Shown here: piece after piece, positions 16,910 to 25,687 of the stretch
Layout of the letters: each line of letters starts with the position of its first letter
Position numbering within the stretch: the first letter of the stretch is position 1
Assembly (NCBI GenBank): GCA_900290305.1
Contig: OMOG01000004.1
Location: forward strand, 5,860 to 44,892
DNA from: Candidatus Sulfopaludibacter sp. SbA4
GTDB taxonomy: Bacteria > Acidobacteriota > Terriglobia > Bryobacterales > Bryobacteraceae
Direction: 5' to 3'
Length of the DNA: 39,033 nucleotides
Program-made: the position numbers and the translations under genes
Notes under the pieces: model-generated
Database searches by the model: none
Told to the model about the DNA's origin: nothing
The model's input: only the letters and a program-made list of their open reading frames with translations

Positions 16910-17785
16910 ATGTCGAGTCGCGTCAATAGGCCTATCACCGCTCCTGGCAAAATCACACGCCCCGAAGGGCAACCTCCAGCCGCTTCGCCCGTCCAGGCGA
17001 TTCGCCAAGGAGCACCGTCAGAGGCACCGCGCGCAAGTGAGGACACTGTCGCTACGGGCAGTCCCCACCCGGCAAACCTGGCGAACCTGGTGGCGTTCCT
17101 CGACATTCTCGGCACGCAGGAACGGATCAAGCGAGAAACGTTTGGTGCCGTACATTCACTTGAGTTCTCGAATGTGGTCGGCGCCGCTGCGATGAAGAAC
17201 CCGGACTTTGGATTTGCGGTGTTCTCTGACGCTACCGTTATTTCCGCCCCCGAAGACAAAGCAGACCGTCTTGTTGCCAAAGTGTCCTTTCTCTTCAGCA
17301 ACTGGCTCTGTGAGGACCTGCTTGTTAGAGGAGGACTCGCCCTGGGCGAGATCATTTGGCTTAACGAGCCTTCGGTCGATGCTGACTTCTCCCGCCTCCC
17401 AAACTTCAGGTATGCCAGGGTATCTGGCAAAGCCTTCAGCGAGGCAGTTGAAATCGAAAGATCCAGCGGGCCGGGCTCAGTGTGCTATCTCTCACAAGCT
17501 GTCGCCGACCGGCTTTCCGCCGCATCCCCGTTGTATGTTCTGCCGGGAATTACGCCGATGCTGGTTTGGCCGGACAGAGCGACAGCCTCCTTCTTTCATG
17601 GTCTTTTGAAGCCTGACCTAGAGCGCGACCAAAGCGCCGCTGAACGTCGCCACATAGCAGCGACGCGTTGGTATCTCGACCAACTCGACCGGATCAATAG
17701 ATTTTTGCCGGACCGTTTCTCGGAAATGGCTTTCGGCTCCGCCGATGTTGCGCCAGATGCCAAGGCGACGAAGGAGCAGCGTTAG
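16910..17785 (+). CDS. Nucleotidyl-cyclase-like protein (class III cyclase fold suspected)
   Basis: The 291-residue protein has a Pro/Ala-rich N-terminal stretch of about 55 residues, then a domain with the order seen in class III nucleotidyl cyclases and their degenerate relatives: VAFLDILGT (Asp65), FAVFSDATVIS (Asp107), LLVRGGLALGE (residues 138-147) and RVSGKAFSEAVEIE. The two aspartates stand where the metal-binding pair would be. Such domains also occur in phage-defence cyclases (Pycsar), but no effector gene is recognised next to it. The start has GGAAGGA about six bases upstream. The family call is by motif layout only; it could be a non-catalytic homologue. Confidence 0.65.
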   Translation: MSSRVNRPITAPGKITRPEGQPPAASPVQAIRQGAPSEAPRASEDTVATGSPHPANLANLVAFLDILGTQERIKRETFGAVHSLEFSNVVGAAAMKNPDFGFAVFSDATVISAPEDKADRLVAKVSFLFSNWLCEDLLVRGGLALGEIIWLNEPSVDADFSRLPNFRYARVSGKAFSEAVEIERSSGPGSVCYLSQAVADRLSAASPLYVLPGITPMLVWPDRATASFFHGLLKPDLERDQSAAERRHIAATRWYLDQLDRINRFLPDRFSEMAFGSADVAPDAKATKEQR

Positions 17786-17884
17786 AGACCCGCCGGATCG
17801 ACGGTCCGATCGTGTAGTGGCGCGATCGCGGAGATGTCTCCGTGCTCGAGTTGCGCCGGTAGAACCAGCTCCGGCCCGTGCCGG

Positions 17885-18193
17885 GACGATCCGCGGTTCC
17901 GGCCGGCCGCCGGGATCGCGGGGCCCATCGATATCGAGATCTCGGTGCTCACGCCCTTCCGGCGCATCCGCGGCATCGAGCAGTTCTCGGTGGGACGCCA
18001 TGGAGGGGTACTCAAGCTGGACGGCCACTCGGGGCTGTTGCTGCCGCAGATGGCCGAAGAACGCGGTTGGACGGCGGAGAAGTTCCTGGAGGCGCTGGCG
18101 CGCAAGAGCCTGCTGGGCCCGCGCGCCTGGCGGGATCCGAAGGCACGCCTCTCCGTGTTCGAGGCGCAGGTATTCTCCCGTACAGTGGCCTGA
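17885..18193 (+). pseudogene. Truncated second copy of the AMMECR1 3' end (293-bp repeat copy B)
   Basis: The stretch encodes the last ~98 residues of an AMMECR1 domain (from DDPRFRPAAG to VFEAQVFS) followed by a different ending (RTVA, stop 18191-18193). There is no start or N-terminal part nearby; preceding codons in frame are unrelated. It is about 98% identical to 14175-14467 without gaps. It is either the displaced original end of the fusion gene or the end brought in with the island. The 226 bases up to sqdB contain only AT-rich sequence likely to hold the sqdB promoter. Confidence 0.85.
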
Positions 18194-18380
18194 CTGGTTT
18201 CAGCCGCTTTCGCGACCCTCCAGGATTCCGGTAGCCCATAAGGGCTAGCCGCTCGGTGCTGTTAACTTGATAATTTGGTACTATAGACCGGGAAGTCGGC
18301 TTTCGGGGAATTTGGTGGGGGCGCGGCAGTACGTCGTCCTTTACAGGACACCGAGTCGAATGGGTGGATTGACGGATTAG

Positions 18381-19679
<1,299 letters not shown>

Positions 19680-20012
19680 GCAGGACCACTCCCTGACGGT
19701 CGTGGCTCTGAATCGGAGCCGGTGGAGTAGAGAGGCAGGTGACAGAGAGCGTGGCGGGCTTCCCCCTGCGCGGCAGGTTGGCCGGCAACCTTTTGCTCAC
19801 GAGGCGGTTACTCTACGCGTTCGCTTCCCAAGGCTTCAGCCCACGGATTTCGCCGTGTCCTGCTCAGGCCGCTACATGTCGAACGAGCAATTTACATGGT
19901 GGGCTCCGTTCATCCCACTAGATCAGCCGGGCTTATCCTGGCGCACCGGGCGTCGGCAAGTGGTCCTGCAATACGCCGCCGAACCGGCCTGTAAATGTTA
20001 TAGGATGCTCAT
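19680..20012. other. Gene-free stretch with dispersed repeat
   Basis: No frame has coding character. A reverse copy of the CGACCGT-family repeat lies at 19689-19715 (compare 6147-6173). The rest looks like repetitive intergenic sequence with several GC-rich inverted segments (for example 19768-19795, GGCGGG...CCGGCAACC). An AT-rich TGTTATAGGATG just before 20013 supplies the next gene's start region. Confidence 0.45.
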
Positions 20013-20912
20013 ATGACTCGCCGCCAGTTACTGGCCTTGATGGCCGCCACGCTTGCCCGGGCAGCGGCGCGCTTGCCTGCCAACCGCAATGTGAAGTGGG
20101 GCCTGGGCTCCAACCTGTGGAACTACTTCCCCCGCGTGCCCTTCACCGACATCCTCGACGTCATGAAGGACACCGGGTTCATCGGGCTGCGGGTCACCCA
20201 GTTTCCGCAGATCCTGAACACCTACGGCATCACCGCCGCGCAGATGCAGCAGGAGGCTTCCAAGCGGGGATGCTCCATCGTCACCATCTCCTTCAACGGT
20301 CCCACGCAGGATCCGGCGCGGCGCTCCGAGGTGATCGCCAATGCCAAAACCGCCATGACCTTCCTCAAGGAATTCGGCGCGCACCACCTGGTGGTCTTCT
20401 CTCCCAATCGCCGCGAGGGCGCCGCCCCGGACGCCTTCAAATCCATGTGCGAATGCTTTAACGAGATCGGCTCGGCGGCTCGCGAGATGGGCTTCCAGGC
20501 CGGCCTCCACAATCACATGGGCCAGATCGTCCAGACCCCCGAGGAAGTGGATCGCGCGATGGCCATGACGGACCCCAAGCTGTTCTATTTCTCGCCCGAC
20601 ACGGCCCACCTTCACCTGGCCGGCTGCGATGTGGTCAAGACCCTCGAGAAGCACAAGAGCCGCCTGATGCTGGCCGACTACAAGGATGCCAAGCGCCTGG
20701 AAACCGCCAAGCCGGACTCCTTCGACCGCAACAGCATCTTCGACCTCGGCGATGGCGAGATCGATTTCCCCGGCTGCCACCGCGTGCTGAAAGGGATGTC
20801 GTTCAAAGGCTGGCTGATCGTGGACCTGGACATCGCGCGCCAGGGGCCCCGCGCCAGTTACGAGCGCTGCGGCACATACGTGGTCAACAAGCTAGAGACG
20901 ATTTATGCCTGA
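20013..20912 (+). CDS. Xylose-isomerase-like TIM-barrel protein (IolE-type sugar isomerase family)
   Basis: The 299-residue protein has a short N-terminal segment of TAT style (TRRQLLALMAATLARAA) followed by a TIM barrel with the family's metal-binding pattern: GLHNHMGQIVQTPEEV, FSPDTAHLHLAGCD, and a C-terminal KGWLIVDLDI strand. The arrangement resembles inosose dehydratase-like enzymes; the substrate is unknown. AGGA stands close upstream of the ATG. Its last eight bases overlap the start of an amidohydrolase, so the two are translated together and probably act on related compounds. Confidence 0.87.
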   Translation: MTRRQLLALMAATLARAAARLPANRNVKWGLGSNLWNYFPRVPFTDILDVMKDTGFIGLRVTQFPQILNTYGITAAQMQQEASKRGCSIVTISFNGPTQDPARRSEVIANAKTAMTFLKEFGAHHLVVFSPNRREGAAPDAFKSMCECFNEIGSAAREMGFQAGLHNHMGQIVQTPEEVDRAMAMTDPKLFYFSPDTAHLHLAGCDVVKTLEKHKSRLMLADYKDAKRLETAKPDSFDRNSIFDLGDGEIDFPGCHRVLKGMSFKGWLIVDLDIARQGPRASYERCGTYVVNKLETIYA

Positions 20913-21792
20913 GATTTCGCGGCGGTCGCTGCTCGGCGCGGCGGCCGTAAGCCCCCTGCTGAGTGCCATGACCGACTATCGCATCCTCGACCCGCACGTG
21001 CACGTGTGGAAGCACGACCCGGCCTTCCCGTTCGCCGAAGGCGCTCATCCGCCCGAACGCGACGCCACCCCGGAAACGCTGCAGGACCTGATGAAGGCCA
21101 ACGGTGTGGCCCGGACCGTGATCATCCAGGTCATCCATTACCGGTACGACAACCGCTACCTGGCCTCCGTGCTGAAGCGGTATCCCAAGACGTTTCAGGG
21201 CGTCTGCCGCGTGGATCCGCTGGACCCCGCCGCGCCCGATCACCTGTCCCGGCTCACGGCGGAAGGATTTCGCGGCGTGCGGCTCAGCCCGGCGGGCAAC
21301 GCCTCCGGCGACTGGTTTCACGGGCCGCTCATGCCGCCGCTCTGGAAGCGGTGTTCCGAGCTCAAGGTTCCCATGACGGTGCTGGCCCCCATCACGCGCA
21401 TGCCGGAGGTGGGCGCGCTGCTCGAAAAACTTCCGGAGCTGACGGTGGTCATCGATCATATGGCCGACTGCCCCATCGATCAGCCTGCCGAGTTGGAAAA
21501 GCTGATCGCGCTCAAGAGATTCCCAAATCTTTTTGTCAAAATTTCGCACACCTGGTCGATTTCCAGGCAGCCGTATCCCTGGCTCGACGCGCAAGAATAT
21601 GTGAAACGCCTCCACCACGCGTATGGACCGCAACGGCTCATGTGGGCCACGGATTGGCCGATTGTGGAAGGCAATTCCACTTACGCGAGAGCGCTGAGCG
21701 TGGTTCGGGACGAGATGAAATTCCTCAATGCGGAAGACTTGAGCTGGATTCTCAGCAAGACCATCGAGCGCGTCTGGCCTTTTGCGGACTGA
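20905..21792 (+). CDS. Amidohydrolase-2 family metal-dependent hydrolase (COG3618-like)
   Basis: The 295-residue protein opens with a twin-arginine-like stretch (ISRRSLLGAAAVSPLL), then the DPHVHVW metal-binding motif (His pair near residue 32-34). The later VVIDHMADCP and MWATDWPIVEG strands carry the other ligands, as in sugar lactonases and related amidohydrolases. It overlaps the upstream TIM-barrel gene by eight bases. Pairing with an isomerase-like enzyme suggests a short sugar or cyclitol pathway; this is inference. Confidence 0.88.
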   Translation: MPEISRRSLLGAAAVSPLLSAMTDYRILDPHVHVWKHDPAFPFAEGAHPPERDATPETLQDLMKANGVARTVIIQVIHYRYDNRYLASVLKRYPKTFQGVCRVDPLDPAAPDHLSRLTAEGFRGVRLSPAGNASGDWFHGPLMPPLWKRCSELKVPMTVLAPITRMPEVGALLEKLPELTVVIDHMADCPIDQPAELEKLIALKRFPNLFVKISHTWSISRQPYPWLDAQEYVKRLHHAYGPQRLMWATDWPIVEGNSTYARALSVVRDEMKFLNAEDLSWILSKTIERVWPFAD

Positions 21793-21863
21793 AACTGCTT
21801 GCCCATCTCGTGGCCAGGGGTGCCCTCCGATTCAAAGTTGCCTGGTAGGGCAGGCTTGAGCCA

Positions 21864-22052
21864 AATGCCGCTTACTTTGGCTGCGGGGCGGACCCCCCGG
21901 TCCGCCGGGGTCCCCTCGGGGGAGCGCCCTCGCCGGCCTTCCTCGCGTCCTGCCGAATCTTGATGCTATTGGCGAAAGCGGGACGACGGCGTCCCGCGCG
22001 GACCAGGGGGTCCGCCCCACAATTAGTGCAGAATCGCAAAGTAAGTGGCATT
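21864..22052. mobile_element. MITE-like palindromic element
   Basis: Sixteen-base inverted ends (AATGCCGCTTACTTTG at 21864-21879 and CAAAGTAAGTGGCATT at 22037-22052, one mismatch) enclose about 157 bases with no coding content. Inside are a self-complementary GGCGGACC/GGTCCGCC hairpin and the block 21977-22020, which recurs at 31158-31219. The size and structure fit a non-autonomous miniature element or an IS remnant. No transposase is present. Confidence 0.5.
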
Positions 22053-22127
22053 GGGCCCGAGCCCGCCGCCCGGCTTCAGCCGGCGCACCTTGCAGCCACC
22101 GAGCCATGACAGACTGTCCATCTGGAT

Positions 22128-22469
22128 CTATCTTCCCGCCGGCGCCTCACGGTCGCGGACGAACTCGTATCGTTCGAGTGTGGCGGCGATCTGATAGGCC
22201 TTCAGTTCCTCGTCGCCCTTGGTATGGGTGCGCTCCGCGCGCATGACCTTCCCCACGCAACGGAGATTGACGGACTGCGGACCATCATTGGTCAGTGTAA
22301 TGATGTACTCGATGGGACCGCCGAGGTCCGGCTCCTGTCCGGTGGTGAACAGCACACCGCAGGAACTGATGTTCTTGGTCAATCCGGGTACCGCAACCCG
22401 TTCCGCACCCGCACGCGTGATTGCAAGCGGCAGTTCTAGTTTGAAACGCCTGGTTCTGCGCTGTTCCAT
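22128..22469 (-). CDS. PilZ-domain protein (probable c-di-GMP receptor)
   Basis: The 113-residue protein is a single PilZ domain. The N-terminal RRTRR gives the RxxxR half of the c-di-GMP site, and NISSCG (residues 32-37 region) gives the [D/N]xSxxG half. Both binding motifs are intact, so binding is likely. There is no output domain; such single-domain proteins act by binding partners. A promoter with TTGACC and TAGTAT (17-base spacing) lies just upstream. Confidence 0.9.
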   Translation of the reverse strand: MEQRRTRRFKLELPLAITRAGAERVAVPGLTKNISSCGVLFTTGQEPDLGGPIEYIITLTNDGPQSVNLRCVGKVMRAERTHTKGDEELKAYQIAATLERYEFVRDREAPAGR

Positions 22470-22484
22470 TAAAGTGTAGTTTCA

Positions 22485-22513
22485 TACTAGTGGGTGCGTT
22501 ATCTTTTGGTCAA
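22485..22513 (-). promoter_or_regulatory. Sigma-70-type promoter of the PilZ gene
   Basis: On the minus strand TTGACC (22508-22513) and TAGTAT (22485-22490) are 17 bases apart. The transcript would start about 10 bases before the ATG at 22469, giving a very short leader, consistent with the missing ribosome site. Confidence 0.5.
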
Positions 22514-22631
22514 TAGACCGCGTGGAGGGATATACCCTTCCTGTACTAGGCGCGGAGGATCAGTAGTACCGGGAAAGAAGACGTATTCGGGGCAAGATAT
22601 TCCCTCGCCCCGAGTGGGGTCAGGCCGATCT

Positions 22632-22946
22632 CTATTTTCCGAGCAAGACTATGAAAACCATCAGCAACGTATACAGCGCCAGCGACTCGATAAAGGCCAA
22701 GCCGATGAGCATCGCCAACTGGATGGCTTTGGCCGCGCCCGGATTGCGGGCCATGCCCTCCACGGCGCTGGCAATCGCCTTGCCTTGCGCCAGACCGCAT
22801 AGGCTGGAAGCGATGGCCATCGCGAAACCGGCGGTGATCCACTTCCAGTGTACGTTGGCAGCGCCCTGGTCTCCCGGCGTTTGCGCGCAGAGCATGGAAC
22901 TGGTGAGCAGCAACATCACCAGCAGCATCAGAAACTTTTTCGTCAT
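22632..22946 (-). CDS. atpE: F1F0 ATP synthase subunit c, with N-terminal signal-like extension
   Basis: The 104-residue product has a hydrophobic N-terminal extension (residues 5-20, ending CAQTP), then the two-helix c subunit. The ion-binding carboxylate is Glu87 in LAFIESLALY. Gln54 in the first helix lies 33 residues earlier, and Ser88 and Tyr92 follow the glutamate. This reproduces the Gln/Glu/Ser/Tyr ligand set of Na+-binding c rings (Ilyobacter Q32, E65, S66, Y70), except that the Thr after Ser is Leu. AAGGAG stands six bases before ATG 22946; a longer reading upstream is rejected. Gene order is atpB then atpE, with no atpF following. Confidence 0.93.
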   Translation of the reverse strand: MTKKFLMLLVMLLLTSSMLCAQTPGDQGAANVHWKWITAGFAMAIASSLCGLAQGKAIASAVEGMARNPGAAKAIQLAMLIGLAFIESLALYTLLMVFIVLLGK

Positions 22947-23032
22947 TCGATTCTCCTTGATGAATCGCCCCAGGAGGTGGTTCCCGGACACCGTACAGCC
23001 GGGCTCACACTGCAGGGCGGCATAATGCCGGT

Positions 23033-23761
23033 TTAGTGCTCATGCGCCACCGCGCCGCCCACGTAGACCATGGTCAGCAGCATGAAAATATAAGCCTGCA
23101 CGACCCCCACGAAGATATGCAATCCCATGAACACCACGGGGATCAGGAATTTGGTCATGCCCAGGAACACCAGCGTCACCTGTTCGCCGGCAAACATGTT
23201 GGCATAGAGACGAACCGTGAGCGAGAGAGGGCGCGCCAGGTGGCTGACGATTTCGATCGGAAGCATCAGCGGAGCCAACCACCAGATGGGTCCCATGAAT
23301 TGAAGGGGGTACTTAAAGCCGGTGGCCTGAATACCCTTGAGATGGTAATAGAAAAACGTGGCCATGGCGCAACCGCAGGTCACATATGGATAACTCGTCG
23401 GCGATTCAAAGCACGGGATGAGACCGATCAGGTTGGCCGACAGAATAAATATGAAGATGGTGCCGAAATAGGGAACGTAGCGGGCGCCTTCGTGTCCTAC
23501 CTGGTCCTCTGCCTGGCCGTGCACAAACTCGTAAACCAGCTCGAAGGTGTGCTGCAACACACCCGGCCTGTCGGGTGACAAGCGGGGCCGCAGCAGAGCG
23601 AAGACCAACATCAGGAGCGCTGCCAGCACCAGTTGCATCACCACGAAATCCGCCCACGGACGCGGATCGGGATGTATGCCCACCAGGCCCAGGAAGAAAT
23701 TTCCCAAGGCGGGCAGGTAATCGTTGAAAATCCTGGTGATCCAGAGTTCACTTTCTTGCAT
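23033..23761 (-). CDS. atpB: F1F0 ATP synthase subunit a
   Basis: The 242-residue membrane protein shows five to six hydrophobic segments and the essential arginine in RPLSLTVRLYANMFAGE, which faces the c-ring carboxylate during ion transfer. The C-terminal GVVQAYIFMLLTMVY helix is the conserved half-channel region. It overlaps the end of the subunit-I gene by 14 bases and is followed after 86 bases by atpE. Length is typical. Confidence 0.95.
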   Translation of the reverse strand: MQESELWITRIFNDYLPALGNFFLGLVGIHPDPRPWADFVVMQLVLAALLMLVFALLRPRLSPDRPGVLQHTFELVYEFVHGQAEDQVGHEGARYVPYFGTIFIFILSANLIGLIPCFESPTSYPYVTCGCAMATFFYYHLKGIQATGFKYPLQFMGPIWWLAPLMLPIEIVSHLARPLSLTVRLYANMFAGEQVTLVFLGMTKFLIPVVFMGLHIFVGVVQAYIFMLLTMVYVGGAVAHEH

Positions 23762-24164
23762 ACACGATCTCGAATGCCACCTCGACGAAGACCGCCCCGA
23801 TCAGGACGAACAGTCCTATGATTACGGCCGTCAGACTAATGGGAGAATACCGTAATATAACATACGCCGCTCCGCCCAGCAGCAGGTAGCGGAGCGCCAG
23901 AAACACGCTTCTGTGGGACAGGCCGGGTGCCCCCTGGGCGTGCCTGTCTTTAGCCTCAGCGGCCCTGGCTCCCAAGCTCTCCACCAACTTCCGCAGCCAC
24001 CGGAAATTGAGGCCCGAAATCAGCGAACCCAGCAGGAACCCCACCGCCCACGTCCAGCCGCGCACCGCGAACGCCACCACCGTCCCGAGCGCGGCGATCG
24101 CCACCATGAAGCGTCCGATGCGCTCGCTGGCACGCTCGTAGGTCAGCTCGTCAGGCGCCGCCAT
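23748..24164 (-). CDS. atpI: ATP synthase subunit I-like membrane protein
   Basis: The 138-residue protein has four hydrophobic segments (around residues 18-33, 35-50, 88-103 and 110-130) and the short basic loop LNFRWLRKLVESL that is typical of AtpI-type assembly factors. Such proteins aid c-ring assembly or Mg2+ supply to the ATP synthase. The ATG at 24164 overlaps the end of atpZ by 14 bases, and its own end overlaps atpB by 14. Sequence conservation in this family is low, so the call rests partly on position. Confidence 0.75.
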   Translation of the reverse strand: MAAPDELTYERASERIGRFMVAIAALGTVVAFAVRGWTWAVGFLLGSLISGLNFRWLRKLVESLGARAAEAKDRHAQGAPGLSHRSVFLALRYLLLGGAAYVILRYSPISLTAVIIGLFVLIGAVFVEVAFEIVYARK

Positions 24165-24375
24165 TGCTCGAGTCCCGCATGATCTGCCGGATAAATTGTA
24201 CAAACCCCGCGACGGTCCCCAGAATCAGGAAGAGAATCTGCAGCCATTGCGTGTGGAATTTTCGGTCGAGCCAATATCCGATGAGATACCCGACGAAGGT
24301 GGAGGACGGCAGCACCAGCGCCAGGGCCGTGTACTCGGCCGCTTTCACCGTGAATGGCTTATTGCCTTGGCCCAC
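24151..24375 (-). CDS. atpZ: AtpZ-like protein (ATP synthase gene 1 family)
   Basis: This 74-residue two-helix membrane protein carries the phrase GYLIGYWLDRKFHTQW followed by ILGTVAGFVQFIRQI, the hallmark of AtpZ proteins located at the start of atp operons. GTG 24375 with GGAG four bases upstream is the likely start. Longer reading in this frame runs through hemD and is a shadow. It overlaps the end of hemD by 17 bases. Confidence 0.82.
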   Translation of the reverse strand: MGQGNKPFTVKAAEYTALALVLPSSTFVGYLIGYWLDRKFHTQWLQILFLILGTVAGFVQFIRQIMRDSSNGGA

Positions 24376-25190
24376 AGCTCTCCGCCGCCTCCTTAACCAG
24401 TATCCCCATTTTCGGATGCGACGGTTCGAAATGCGGATTGAGGCCGAATTCCTGGAGCGCTTCCGTGGTGCTCGGGCCGATCGACGCGATCCAGGTCTTG
24501 CGCAGCCCCGCCAGGGTGTCCGGACCGATGCCCTGTTCTTCGGCCACGCGGAGCAGGTGCACGATCTGCACCGCGGTGGTGAACAGTGCCGCATCGAAAT
24601 CGCCGGCGGCCAGGCGGCGCGCGGCTTCGCGCAAAGGCCCGGTGTCTTCCGGCAGTCCGTACAGGTACACGCGGACCGGTGTCACTTCCGCTCCGCGGGC
24701 GCGCAAGGCGTCCAGAAATTCGGGGTTGGAGCGGCCGTACTCCTGCACCGCGATCCGCCGTTCGGGCCGTCCCTCCGTGACTTGGAGCAGTTCCCGCCAG
24801 GTATTCGGCTCCGGAGCCACCAGGGTGGGGGTGAGGCCCATCTCGCGCAATGCCGCTATTGGCTTGGGTCCGCGAGCCGCCACGGTGACGCGCCGCAGCG
24901 CATCCGCAAATGCCGTTACGGGATGGCGCGCGGCCAGCAGTTACGGGATGGCGCGCGGCCAGCAGCCGGTTCAACTGGCGGGTGCCCACGCCGGTGAGCA
25001 GCATCACCATGTCGAATTCGCCGGCGAAGAGGCGCTCGGCAAACCGCCAGGCGCCGTGGTTCTCTTCGATCGGCACCTCGCGCATGGAAGGCGCGCCGAA
25101 CGGGTCGCCGCCCTGTTTGCGAATGAGTTCCGCCATCTCCGCGGAACGCCGGCTTTCGAGCGAGAGGACACGCATCCCCGCGAACGACAT
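24359..25190 (-). pseudogene. hemD: Uroporphyrinogen-III synthase gene interrupted by a 25-bp tandem duplication
   Basis: The N-terminal half (from ATG 25190, MSFAGMRVLSLESRRSAEM, through FDMVMLLTGVGTRQLNRLLAARHPVTA) and the C-terminal half (ARGPKPIAALREMGLTPT onward) are both clear HemD sequence but lie in different frames. The break is a perfect tandem copy of 25 bases (24916-24940 and 24941-24965). Deleting one copy gives an uninterrupted 268-residue enzyme, which closes the tetrapyrrole ring in haem and cobalamin synthesis. As the duplication is exact it may be recent, reversible or artefactual. HemD is normally essential for haem, so a second copy or a rare intact allele would be expected. 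It leads the atpZ-I-B-E genes. Confidence 0.85.
24916..24965. repeat. Perfect 25-bp tandem duplication inside hemD
   Basis: Two identical units beginning TTACGGGATGGCGCGC sit head to tail. Since 25 is not a multiple of three, the extra unit shifts the hemD frame. Loss of one unit by slippage would restore it. Confidence 0.95.
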
Positions 25191-25393
25191 GACTCGATTG
25201 TGGCACAGTCGTCTGTTTTCCATGGCGGTATCGGTCACCAAAGCCGATGGAAAACGTGCCGCGCGCCCGGTTCCGATTGTGGGGCAGGTTGGCAACCTCG
25301 TTGGCAACCTGCGGCCGACTGGCAATCGGCCCCTGCGAGACCGATGTTTTTCGAGAGTGTCCTGCCTGACCCGAATTGTCGCACAATAGGAGC

Positions 25394-25687
25394 ATGCTGA
25401 ACCTGGACACATTGGTCGGGGAACGGCGGGAGGAAATCCTCCGTCTCGCCGCGCGGCGCGGAGCCCACAGCCTGCGCGTTTTCGGCTCTGTGGCCCGCGG
25501 TGAAGCCAATGAAAACAGCGACCTCGATCTACTGGTGGCGTGGGAACCCGGCAGGAGTCTGTTGGACCACGCCGGACTGGTGCAGGACCTGCAGGAGTTG
25601 CTTGGGATGAGAGTCCATGTGGGGACCGAGAAATCGCTCCACTGGTACGTGCGCGACCGGATCCTTCGCGAGGCCACGCCGCTGTGA
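25394..25687 (+). CDS. MNT-type nucleotidyltransferase (antitoxin of an MNT/HEPN pair)
   Basis: The 97-residue protein is a minimal nucleotidyltransferase with the GSx10DxD motif (GSVARGEANENSDLD), the catalytic signature of MntA-type proteins. MntA antitoxins modify the HEPN toxin by adding AMP. The ATG at 25394 is preceded at once by AGGAG; a TTG at 25376 is possible. Its stop overlaps the HEPN start by four bases (GTGA). The pair is inserted between hemD and its former upstream neighbour. Confidence 0.9.
   Translation: MLNLDTLVGERREEILRLAARRGAHSLRVFGSVARGEANENSDLDLLVAWEPGRSLLDHAGLVQDLQELLGMRVHVGTEKSLHWYVRDRILREATPL

Larger units (their letters stand above)
14484..17884. mobile_element. 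Accessory island bracketed by duplicated AMMECR1 3' ends
   Basis: Between the two 293-bp direct repeats lie four genes with visibly more AT-ending codons than their neighbours: a three-gene minus-strand operon and one divergent plus-strand gene. No integrase, transposase or terminal inverted repeat is seen inside. The spacer 14484-14680 is AT-rich and empty apart from possible transcription signals. The arrangement fits an incoming segment that replaced the 3' end of the fusion gene with its own copy, or a duplication followed by insertion. That reading is inferred; the repeats and gene order are seen directly. Confidence 0.55.
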
